Source of the DNA: Paralichthys olivaceus
Lineage: Eukaryota; Chordata; Actinopteri; Pleuronectiformes; Paralichthyidae
Length of the DNA: 64,000 bases
Assembly: GCF_024713975.1 (NCBI RefSeq)
Contig: NC_091100.1
Location: 18,744,001-18,808,000, forward strand
Reading direction: 5' to 3'
This document shows positions 13,037 to 23,637 of the stretch, piece after piece. Position 1 is the stretch's first letter, and each line of letters begins with the position of its first letter. The position numbers and the translations under genes are program-made. A model generated the notes under the pieces. That model ran no database searches and had not been told where the DNA came from. It saw nothing but the letters and a program-made list of their open reading frames with translations.

Positions 13037-16000
13037 TCACTGTAACTTGATGAGAGAGGAATTACAAGGAGCACAGACAAACACTGTCTCTCTCTGTGCC
13101 TCTGGAGCTGGAGAAGAAACAGTAAGACAAGAAAATCATCAGTCAGAACACAGATGAGCCAATCTGAATCAGTGTAAGAATAAAATGTTGTAGAATGATC
13201 CATTATCTTCTGTTTTTTCACTCCTTACCCGTTGCCCCCATGCAAGCTCTCAGCACTTTAAAAGAGCAGCATCGGGAACAGAAGCTGTTGCCACAGTTAC
13301 TGCAGTTCCTCTGCAACAAGAGACAAAAACATGTTGAAGAAAAGACAAAATCAATCATGATCATGTGATGTCTAAATATCCCTGATTCTTGTCACAAGTT
13401 TTCAGACTGACCCTTTTCTTCAGCACTGAGAAGACGGCGTTGCAACTCGAACAGTTGCCTAAGGAGACAAAGAAAAACAAATAGAAAAAGTATGATGAAA
13501 TCTAGTTCATAGTGCTAGTACTGCCATAGAAGCCAGTAGCCAGTCAGATTTACCTTAATGTACTCTCAGGTTCGGCTTTTTAACGTTATTGCAATTAAAA
13601 GACCACTTGATGATACCAAGGTACTTCAAAAGTGGCAACAAGTATAATGAAACCAGTGGATGAGTGGGAGCAGACTGACCTGTGCTGGTGGTGGGGTAGC
13701 GTTTACGCAACTTCTCTGTCAGTTTGGACACTTTGCTGCGTATTGGTTCGTTGCGGCTCAAGAGGCCATTTTCAGAGATGGTGTCAAACTCTGGGGCCCC
13801 GAGAGGCCCTTCGTCATCCTCCTGAGCGAGAGGAAGGAGGTAGGAGAGGGGGAAGGAAAAGGGGGAGTTATGTACTGTATGTGCGACAGTCATCACAGTT
13901 GGTCTTTAAGAGTGTGGAAACCTGGCCAGGAAACAGAGCCAGCAGTACGGCAAAACTGGCAGAAATCGTGAGGATTTCAGCAAGTTTGACAAAAAGATGT
14001 TTGGTAAATAAATCAAGTAGATCGATGACAAGACATAGGTGGAAAATACATGCATATTTACAGAAAGAAATCCTGAGACTACGAATACATAATGAGTGCT
14101 GATTATATGTCTACACCATACAGTCTATGGTCTATGGTCTCAGGCATGTCTCATGCAGGCAGTGTGACTGCTCTAACCTGATAACATGGGCAAGGAAATG
14201 AAAAGACATTCCACAATGCACACAGACTGTTCCAAATCCATCCACCTCCTGATAAACAGTAGATATTCAAAAAAGATGAAGGCAACGAGTCAGAAAATGT
14301 AAAATATATAAATCCTCACCAACTCTTCAAGGTACCACATGTTGTGATTAGTCAAAGAATATGCTTCTATGCACTGAATTGGTTCAAAGAGTCCTTCGCA
14401 TACACTTCACATCAAGTTATAACCTCCACCAAGGAGGTTATGTTTTTCGCCCTTGCCAGTTTGTTCATTGGTTGGTTGGTTTGTTTGCTGTTTTTTTGTC
14501 AGCTGGATAACACGAAAACTAGTGAATGGATTTTCACGAAACTTGGGAAAAGATGGGACATGAGCTGAGAAAGATCCACAAAATGTTGGTGCGGATCCAG
14601 GAATTGTTATTTTTGACTTTCTTTAAACGAGAAAGGGTGTTTTGACATTTTCACGTTTCCCAGGAAGTAAGTCATAGATCTTGATGAAAAAGATCTGGCA
14701 TGTTAAGGGACCTGATATCTATTGGTGTGTGAAATTTGGTGCAACTTGATTGAATTTAAGGGACTGTTGGGCCTTGGTGGAGGTATGAGCTCTACTAAGG
14801 GACATTCTAGTTTAAACGGGTTTGAGGAAGGAAAGTTGATTTCACTAATGTCATGAATAATGCCAGTCATGCAGACTAGAAATGAAGGAGCCTGTATGAT
14901 GGGATTATTGGAGACAGATGACAACAATGGGCAAACACATGAAGGCAAGGAGAGATGGATGGATGGAGGCACTAGAGTAATCCACTTACCACTAAGACCA
15001 AAGGGGTTTCCTTATCACGATGCAGAACAACACACGAGAACAATGTTACTCACAAACACCGATATTCAGTGTGAGTATAAAAGGAACAAACTCAACCCTT
15101 CACAGAGTAAAGCAAGAACTAAACCACCTCAAACAAGTGGACACTTGAAGTTCATGTGGCGAGTAGTTCTACAGGTTACTGAGTGGAGGTGCACTGGCCT
15201 CTTCTAAACACTCACCTGCAGGGAAATCGAATGTTCCTGATTTCAGAAGCAGGCAGAGAAAAAAACAGGAGGTATAATTTTTTTGTGATGCATGCTCCGA
15301 TGACGTTTCAAATTTGTACTAAGGAGGAAGATACAAAATCCAGTTATGTTTTCTCTTATAAATACTGGGAAATACAGACTACAGGTGTTTAGCTGATGGG
15401 ACACATTTTCAGGAAGAGTTGAAATATGCTTTTTTTGAGAATTAGAGGAAAAGATCAACACCATGCTCATGTCTGTTAAATGTCAAAATAAATGTCAAAG
15501 CAAAGACACATATCACCAAAAACGTAACACTTGCTTACTTGACGTGTCTTTTACCATTAATCCAACATTTTATTTGAATGATCATTGATTAAACAAAAAA
15601 TATCAGTTGTCCTGGTGTCTGGAAATCCCACAACAGATGTGTTATTCTTAGGAATTAGGCCACCAGTAAACGAGTGATTGTAATATGGACATATTGGTTT
15701 AGATTATTTACCTCAATGGCATCTTTAAATTCATCATCAGGTTCTGCTTCCTCAGCCTCCTCTACACTGCCAGGAGACAGATCCTGTCATTGCACACACA
15801 CACACACACACATAAATATTCAGCTACATTCACTACAAACAGTCCCAGGATCAGCACTTTGGACATTGGTCAGGATATGACTGAGCATCTGAGCTGTTCT
15901 GGTAAACAGGACGATGTCATCAATACAGAAAATTGTATTCATTTTGCTATTGCTGGAACGTGAAATCCCGACATAAACAAGTGGCTCGATGGATGGAGAA

Positions 16001-18646
16001 AATCCATGCATGGATTTGTGTCACATTACTGGATGAATACATTAAGAGCATGGGATCAACTGGATAAGAAGATTACAGTCATGGTTGGGTTTGATGTAAA
16101 TCACAACCACTGAGTAAATCAGTATTTAACCCTTCGTACACTTTTCTCCTTCCTCTCACCTCCAGACTCGTTGGTGTGGGGGTCCTGTCCAGTAGACTTC
16201 TTTGTTCCTGTTCCTCACACAAACCCTCTGAGGCCTTAGTCTGGCCCATGTGGAAGAACTTTCTGAGGTCCAACAAAACTGAAAGCAAGGGAGAAGCAAC
16301 CATTTACTTTAGCTTTTCATTCTTAAATAATTCTGCTTTTACACATGCACCGTAACCCTAAACATTTCCAGAAAATACCCAGAGGAAGGGTATTTAGTAT
16401 TTTAGTTGGATTGGACATTAAACTGTCTTTACCCTGCCAGCTCTTTAGTGCAAAGTCTGCGTAACGTCTGATTGAGCTGAACAGGTAATTCATAGCAAGC
16501 AAGCGAGTTGAAGGTTGTGTCTACCCATCCCCTTGCATGATCTACCCAGGCGCCGCCCTCACCTAACCCAAATGGTACACTTCCCACCGCATGTGTGAAA
16601 TTCCAGGTAATGTCTACATCTGATTCTCTGGACACTGTCAGGAGTTCATATGAGAAAATGGCAACAGTTAGTGCTTCTTTCAGACAGGATCTACTGACCT
16701 CTGAAGAAGTCTCTGTTGCACAGGAAGATGGCGCTGTTGAGCCCAGCCAGCACCCAGCCCACAGGAACAAGGTAGAGCAGACAAACCACTATTATCATCC
16801 CTCCATAGAACCTGAAGTTAGATGATACAAATGTCAGGTCACAGTCAAACCATGTGAGTGACTGATCAGCCATTACATTTAATGCTATAATGATGTAACA
16901 ACTGACCTGGGTCTGAAATAAGAGTATTTTATAGCTGTTTACAATGATGTAAACAGAAATAAGCTTATATTCCCATATAAAAGAACATAGCCCAGTTAAG
17001 TAACATTAGGTTGCAATTATTATTAATACACTGATTATGCCTACACCAAATGTTATAAATTGCAAATTTCTTTCCATTTCTTTCCAGTATTACCTGGTTC
17101 TAACTAACACACTACATTTAGCAAATGAATCAACACAGAAACAAAGAATGATCTATTTGTTAATAGCCGTCACTTAACTAATCAGTGATCAACTGACTCA
17201 ACATACAGGAGACACTGTCCATTTGTGTAAATGTAAAATGAACAGGATTTATATAGTGCTTTTTCTAATCTTATCAAGCAAAGTGCTTTACAGTTGAGTC
17301 GCACTGACCCATTCACACAGCACTATTGTATGCAGCTCTTTTTCTATTACACACCAATTCAGCCAGCAATTTGGGCTTCAAGGAAACTTTGGAATGCAGA
17401 CTGGAGGAGCTGGTCAAACCACCGACCTTCTCCTCCTGAGTTTGTGTGAGTTTGTGTGAGTTTGTGTGTGTCTGTGTGTGTGTGTGTGTGTGTTTATGCA
17501 GATGCAGACCTTGATGACTTGGTGTGATTATCCCAGTGCAGGACCTTGTCAATAGCTTCTGCTGACTGACAGGCAGAGGACAACATGTCGTCTAGATGCT
17601 TCAACCTGGTGAAGCCAGAAAACACCCGACACACAAACATTACAAAGGCCAAAGATACACTAACCCAAACATGAACAAATACACATGTCATGAATGCAGT
17701 TTGTCCAAAGGAGATAACTAAATCATGTTTGCATTATCAGTTAGTCTATTTATTTAAATCAAAGATGAATTATTTCTTTATGTTTAAAACATTACAACCT
17801 TACAAAATTAATTCTGACTGTGATGGATGTGAGGAACTCATTTTCTGGGTAATACAAGACACAAAACTACGTATTTTAAAGAAATATTAATCAGTAAATT
17901 GAGAAAATCATCAGCAGGTGAATCAATAATGATTGACCCTATCCCCTGCAGAATCTGTCTTACAGGTCTTTTACTTCCAGCATGGCCTCCTGTTTGGTGA
18001 GATGCACTGTCTGCAGGTCTCTGCGGTGCACAGTGTGATAGTGCCTCCTCTGGAGCTCAGCTTCAGAGGCTCTGCCCCCACACCTGTCCTGCCGATAACC
18101 CAGGGCAGCAGGCGCCAACACCAGCGCCACACCCACTGAGAACCAGCCCACTGACACCAGACAGCAGACACAACAATATGTTATTATAGTGTGTTTTAAG
18201 GCATCACACAAATGTTGGGTCAATAATGCCTTATCTTACCTTCATTAACAGTGCAGAAGAAGACATTAAGAAATAAACACACCAGCAGTGAGCACAGCGG
18301 CATCTTCCATCTGAGAGATTTAAAAAAACAAAAACAAACATGACTACTTCATTATACAAGCAATTAAATCGCATGATGCTCAAACAGGCTGCAGACAAAC
18401 ACATACGCACCCGAGCAGGAAGCGGCTCAGCTCCATTGCTTCTGCAAGTGGTTCTAAAAACAGAGCGATTCTCTTATAGGAAACCACCATGTTGTGGAGG
18501 TCAAAGTGTGGTGTACACCGAGGGCTCCCCAGCTCAGAGGCGTCTGGAGACCCGGGGGTCTCTTTGGATAGTGTGTGAACCAGCTCCCCTCGTTCGCCTG
18601 TACCCTGTGAAGGGTCCTGGGATGCTCCAGTACTGTGCATTGTCAT
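13037..18646 (-). CDS. zfyve27: Protrudin (zinc finger FYVE-type containing 27)
   Basis: Protrudin is an ER membrane-shaping protein that binds Rab11, VAP proteins and kinesin-1 and promotes neurite outgrowth. Exons in transcript order are 18646-18411, 18310-18240, 18150-17964, 17605-17510, 16811-16699, 16278-16160, 15783-15712, 13821-13680, 13458-13412, 13310-13229 and 13107-13037. They give 411 residues, matching the human length. The Rab11-binding N-terminus (FDLHNMVVSYKRIALFLEPL) is followed by membrane segments near residues 82-102 and 105-125. A re-entrant hairpin (MIIVVCLLYLVPVGWVLAGL) comes next. An acidic stretch carries the FFAT motif (EFKDAIE) that binds VAP in the ER. The C-terminal FYVE domain reads CSSCNAVF, KKRRNCSNCGNSFCSRCC and CAPCN; as in other protrudins it lacks the full basic FYVE signature. 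Human THLVVL after AIE is absent, consistent with a skipped alternative exon. Confidence 0.95.
14424..14806. repeat. Short interspersed element, family A (fullest copy)
   Basis: The left end reads ACCTCCACCAAGGAGGTTAT and the right end CCTTGGTGGAGGTATGAGCT. CTCCACCAAGG and CCTTGGTGGAG are thus short inverted ends about 350 bases apart, as in a non-autonomous DNA transposon. There is no open frame. It lies in a zfyve27 intron. Partial relatives occur at 27287, 30566, 47885 and 61802. Confidence 0.65.
17236..17445. repeat. Interspersed repeat in a zfyve27 intron
   Basis: The segment starts TTTATATAGTGCTTTTTCTA, continues AAGTGCTTTACAGTTGAG and ends near TCAAACCACCGACCTTCT. This is the layout of a non-coding repeat very common in percomorph genomes (recalled, not searched). 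The copy is diverged and carries no open frame. Confidence 0.55.
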
Positions 18647-18974
18647 TCTGTGAAGAGTTAAACACAAGAAAGAGTGGTGTCTTGTGAATTGAAAGTGAAA
18701 GGTTGATACTCTGCAGTACATTTTGTTCTGTTACAGAGAGACAAGACAGGAAGAGATGATCAATACAAATCAATACTGTCTGTGCACAAGGTGGGGAACA
18801 GTCAAATTAAACTATTCATCGTGACACAGCCACATCTCAATAGAGCCGCTGCGGTGGCCTGTGAGGTGCTGTCAGGAACACTGAAGTGAACCTGACCAGC
18901 TGACACCAGATCTGTGGATCAAGAGATCTAACTTCAGCCCAGCTAACATCAGCTGCCCGAAGGAGACAACTTAC

Positions 18975-19140
18975 CCTGAGCTGAGAGTCCAACCGCATCC
19001 AGCTCGTGAGGCTGCAGCCTGAAGGAGCTCAGGTGAAACTAGCGAGTCCCACCGACAACAGCATCAGCCCGGAGGAAGGAAGAGCCTGACCCGGTCAACA
19101 TGACAGCAGCACGGCCTCCGGCATGAGCACCAACCGGTCA
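18975..19140 (-). promoter_or_regulatory. Probable zfyve27 5' UTR exon and promoter
   Basis: On the minus strand a strong donor (CTCAGG then GTAAGTTG) ends at 18975. The first coding exon has an acceptor one base before its ATG, so an upstream non-coding exon is needed. CpG content rises between 19080 and 19340, fitting a promoter there. The exact start site is not visible. Confidence 0.5.
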
Positions 19141-19340
19141 AAGCGAGGCGGTTCACGGCAATGACGGGTTGTCTTCGGAGGAACTATTAGTATTATTCCG
19201 GTATTTTTGTGAGCGCACGACTTCTTATCGCTGTTAGCTTTGTTATTAGCTCCGTGTTGTTCCGCGAACGCCCGCTTCCGCGTATCATCCAGGCCGATGC
19301 GTTGATCGCAGAGTAGACGATGCAAACGGGCGAATGAGTC

Positions 19341-20711
19341 TAAGGTAGTCGATCACAGAGCAGGATGATCTTCACCAACATGTGATCAATATCAGATCAA
19401 TATCTTCATGATCAATAATTCTGTAGCTGTGCAGTTCACAGTTGGTATACCGTCACTAAATGACTGGATGCATGTGTCGCTTCCTGAAGAAGAGGCTTTT
19501 CATGTGATCGCAGGTCATCAGCAGTATAAAAGTACTTATTTTAATATGTGTTGTCAGAACATATTCTTCTATAGGATTGATGCCGTTGAAGCCCATGAAA
19601 ACATGAGGGGGATAAGATCATCATCATCAATCATTTCACAGCATCACTGTTCAGGTTATTTGATCATATTATAGTTTTACACAATTACTTTATTTTGTTC
19701 TTACACATTCTATTTTTTTAATCTAATAATTAGAAACATGACACATGGGATGTTTTCTTATATTTCACTAAAGATATAACCCTGCTGCATCTGCAATTTT
19801 TACACTGTTTTAGATGCTCTGTTGAAATACAGTAAAAATTTGATATTTCTAATAACGTTTCTTTCATTTGATTCTTGCCTGCTGTTGTGTATGTCAATGA
19901 ACTTTCTTTGACAAATGAGACCGACAGTAAAGATTTAGACTTGACACTTGAGGACAGTGAATATGGTTCAGTTTTTATTCTGCATTAGTTAATTTTGTAC
20001 TTTTTGTTCCACTGATCTTTGCCCTTTTTAAATTCATATTTACAAAGATCAGAACAGAGGGGACAGTTTTTATAGGTGGCTCAAGACCGATTATTGAAAA
20101 AGAAGCCTCATACATGTGCATTGGAGATAGATACTTAGATAGATATAATGCATTACATAAATATGTACCTTAGATATTTAGTTTTGCACTTTTAAATCAA
20201 CAGAGCTTTTGGCCTCTGTATAAGATCTGTGTGAACTGTTTTGAAAAATGTGAGAACCCCAATAAAAATGTGTGATCAATTGGATCCAGTTTCATCAATT
20301 GTGATTTACTATTTAGAAAAACGGAAAGGTTGAGAATCATACATGCAGATCACTTGATAGAAGATTTGAATATTTCATCCTATGTAGGACATTTTTCATT
20401 TTTTCAGTGTCTCTTTGGCTTGGTGTCCATCTCTGGTTTCCTCTGTGCAGATACATTCTGAAATTCTGCAGGAATCCTCACACTCATCATCAGAAAGGAA
20501 TATCTCATGCCAACAGTTTTTTTCAGCTCCATATCATCTGCAGACCACTGATGCTTGGTGGCCTTACTTCCCAGGAGCCCAGTCTTCCTCTGTGTCCCTT
20601 CTGCACACGAACAATGGAGCAGCACGCAGTCAACATATCCTCCTCAGGATTCAGGCGAGGGATGGTGCAGCAGACAGATCCAAAAAGTAATATATACATT
20701 CCGCTGCTGGG
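19341..20711. other. Intergenic region between zfyve27 promoter and kinase duplication
   Basis: AT-rich sequence with short open frames (plus strand 19408-19674, minus strand 20404-20625) that I could not tie to a family. A canonical AATAAA on the plus strand near 20262 could end a rightward transcript from the zfyve27 promoter region, but no exon chain supports this. Confidence 0.4.
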
Positions 20712-21287
20712 ATCAGGTGTTTTTGTCAGGGTTAGGAGGCAGAGTTTATCTCAGCCATGGGTGAAGCTGCAGCTCTGTCAGGGTGGGACGCAGCTTAGGG
20801 TCCTCCTCCAAACACAGCTGGAGGAAATCCTTGAGGTCTAGAGAGAAAAAGAGAGAGGAAAGTTGAAGATGACCATTGCAGTGTGTGATGTGTGTTTGCT
20901 GACAGGTTTGTGTACATGTGTGGTTTTCTTACTTTTGCACAGTCCATTTCTGATTCCCAGTTTCTTGCTGAGGAAGTGTTTGGTTTTGAATCTCTCAATA
21001 TGGATCATCTCAAACAGAACTGTGCCAAGCTGCCACACTGTGCTTGGACCTGCCCTGTAGACAGAAGAGCTGAAACACTCTGGAGGGGCGTACTTTTCAG
21101 TCCCTGGAATACACAGACATGATTATGAGACAATGAGTATGAGGAGGAGGAGAAGCTTTGTTTCCATGTAAAAGTCACAGATTAGTAATAGAGAAATAGC
21201 AGAAACCAGGCATCTTACCAAAGAATGTGTTGTAAAATGAACCTTTCTTCACGAGACAGCTCAGCCCAAAATCAATACGGCGAACCC
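20712..21287 (-). pseudogene. Duplicated 3' fragment of the PIM-like kinase
   Basis: These 576 bases align without gaps (offset 968) to 21680-22255 of the intact kinase, with about seven visible mismatches (roughly 1.2 percent). The copy holds a second terminal exon (stop near 20746), a second penultimate exon and only the 3' part of the exon bearing the activation segment. The catalytic HRD and the whole N-lobe are absent, so it cannot encode a kinase by itself. Differences visible in the coding parts include Leu to Arg before IDFG, Thr to Ile and Lys to Asn. Splice sites are retained, so these exons might be used as alternative 3' exons. Confidence 0.85.
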
Positions 21288-21332
21288 ATTTACAAAAACA
21301 AAACTGTCGAGATTTAATACTCCACATTCAAC

Positions 21333-21674
21333 CATGACTACTTCATTACACAAGCAATTAAATCGCATGATGCTCAAACAGGCTGCAGACAAACACATAC
21401 GCACCCGAGCAGGAAGCGGCTCAGCTCCATTGCTTCTGCAACTGGTTCTATAAACAGAGCGATTCTCTTATAGGAAACCACCATGTTGTGGAGGTCAAAG
21501 TGTGGTGTACACCGAGGGCTCCCCAACTCAGAGGCGTCTGGAGACCCGGGGGTCTCTTTGGATAGTGTGTGAACCAGCTCCCCTCGTTCGCCTGTACCCT
21601 GTGAAGGGTCCTGGGATGCTCCAGTACTGTGCATTGTCATTCTGTGAAGAGTTAAACACAAGAAAGAGTGGTGT
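21333..21674 (-). pseudogene. Duplicated first coding exon of zfyve27
   Basis: These 342 bases copy 18339-18680 (offset 2994) with about four visible mismatches. The copy includes the acceptor, the ATG, the whole first coding exon and the GTGCGTATG donor of zfyve27. Two changes are replacements (FLEPLAEA becomes FIEPVAEA). It lies between the two copies of the kinase 3' end, joined by about 45 bases of unmatched sequence on the left and 5 on the right. No further zfyve27 exons follow, so this is an orphan exon. Confidence 0.88.
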
Positions 21675-21713
21675 GTGGTATCAGGTGTTTTTGTCAGGGT
21701 TAGGAGGCAGAGT

Positions 21714-23637
21714 TTATCTCAGCCATGGGTGAAGCTGCAGCTCTGTCAGGGTGGGACGCAGCTTAGGGTCCTCCTCCAAACACAGCTGGAGGAAATCCTT
21801 GAGGTCTAGAGAGAAAAAGAGAGAGGAAAGTTGAAGATGACCATTGCAGTGTGTGATGTGTGTTTGCTGACAGGTTTGTGTACATGTGTGGTTTTCTTAC
21901 TTTTGCACAGTCCCTTTCTGATTCCCAGTTTCTTGCTGAGGAAGTGTTTGGTTTTGAATCTCTCAGTATGGATCATCTCAAACAGAACTGTGCCAAGCTG
22001 CCACACTGTGCTTGGACCTGCCCTGTACACAGAGGAGCTGAAACACTCTGGAGGGGCGTACTTTTCAGTCCCTGGAATACACAGACATGATTATGAGGCA
22101 ATGAGTATGAGGAGGAGGAGAAGCTTTGTTTCCATGTAAAAGTCACAGATTAGTAATAGAGAAACAGCAGAAACCAGGCATCTTACCAAAGAATGTGTTG
22201 TAAAATGAACCTTTCTTCACGAGACAGCTCAGCCCAAAATCAATAAGGCGAACCCTTGGGACACTTGGGCCCGTCTCAATCAGGATATTTTGAGGTTTGA
22301 TGTCCCGGTGAAAGATGGAGTTCTTCTCCAGTGCAATCGCCGCGTCCACCAGCTGCTTCATTATGTTCTGGGAGACAGAGACAGACAACAGTTTGACATT
22401 TTTCATGGCTGTGACTCTGTACAACTGTTTCCATAACATGGAGCTTCCATGAATGTGATCTTGAAATAACTATAAGGTCTTGTTCCTGGGAGTGGCTGCA
22501 TGTTTCCACTGTGTCTTAGATACATGACACTTAAAAGGTGGCACTACTTTAAATACCAGGAGTGTAAAGTGTGGTTCAGTCGTGTGACAGGCAAAAAAGA
22601 GAAAAGGTTGAATTTTCCTCCATGTTGACAAGTAATGAGTTTATAATGTCAGTCAGAGGGGATCGTAGAGATGCACTTTGAATAGGATCTTCCAGCTTAC
22701 CTTGGCCTTATTCCCCTGTAGAGAGCCATTGTTGAGGTTTATATATCTTAAGAGGTCGATGGCAGGGACAGGTCTCTCCATTACCACGACCAGTTCATGT
22801 CCCAGGTCATACCAATCCACTAATAATACTGGTGCTGACATCCCCATGGACGAATCTGTCATTGCTGTTAGTTTTTGCATTATTGCTACCTCTGTAGGGA
22901 GCTTCTCTCCATTCAGGCACTGAAAAGTCACAAGAATTCATTCATCAATACATTCAGAAAGTGAATGAGGTGATAGTTACAGTGGAGTAGTTGGTGCTGA
23001 TCAATTACCACTTGTTTGCAGAAAAGTTTATCCTGTGGTATGTGCTTGATCGCCACCTATAAGACAACAACACAAGTTTGGTTATCACTTTCTGGCCCAA
23101 TTGTGTGTGTGTGTGTGTGTGTGTGTCTATGTGTGGATGTGCGTTACTTACCGGCTTAAGATCTGCTTTGCGGTAGCCAGCAAACACTGATCCACAGCCT
23201 CCTGCACCAAGCTGACCCAGCACCCAGTATTTGGCCTCAAGTTCAGCTACACAGACACAAATATTTTGTTTTACTTTAAATACACGTGACCTAATGTGGC
23301 TCATTAATCTTTATTAATCTATTAATTACTTCCTGCTCACCATTTGGGTCGTCTCCTGAGGCATCCAGGGTCTTCATTTCAACAGCCCTCATCTTTTTTT
23401 CTCTCTCTTCCTTGCCTTCATCATTTCTGTCTTTCCTTTTCCTTCCTCTCAGCTTGCCAACCTCCTCAGAGGGTACACCTGCAAATGAGAAAGTCACAAT
23501 CATCACTTTGTCATGATTGAGCTACAAACTGAAACAATGGCCACTTTATCTGATCAATAACATTGGTGAAAGCAGGTTTTTGCCTGAATTTACTCACCTT
23601 GATGTTCCTTGAGGACTTTATCATGGAGAGGATTCAT
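21714..23637 (-). CDS. PIM-like serine/threonine protein kinase
   Basis: Exons in transcript order are 23637-23598, 23478-23341, 23246-23152, 23056-23009, 22919-22701, 22367-22187, 22071-21901 and 21805-21714, giving 327 residues. All kinase landmarks are present. They are a glycine loop (GQLGAGGCGSVFAGY), the VAIK lysine, a PIM-type hinge with proline (MERPVPAIDLL), the catalytic loop HRDIKPQN, the IDFG motif, the APE-equivalent GTEKYAPPE and a C-lobe ending LHPWLR. PIM kinases are constitutively active, growth-promoting cytosolic/nuclear enzymes. Teleosts carry many PIM-like copies with unknown individual roles. The N-terminal extension is rich in Lys, Arg and Glu (GRKRKDRNDEGKEEREKKMR) and may act as a nuclear signal. 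The kinase looks catalytically complete. Orthology to one PIM gene is not claimed. The ATG at 23637 is the first in frame, but a 5' UTR exon may lie upstream. Confidence 0.9.

Noticed and set aside
20404-20625. Minus-strand frame (GLLGSKATKHQWSADDMELK...) as a gene
   Set aside because: There is no recognisable homology and no clear splice or promoter context. It probably arises by chance beside the duplication.
21374-21661. A second zfyve27 gene
   Set aside because: Only the first coding exon and its flanks are duplicated; no other protrudin exons follow.
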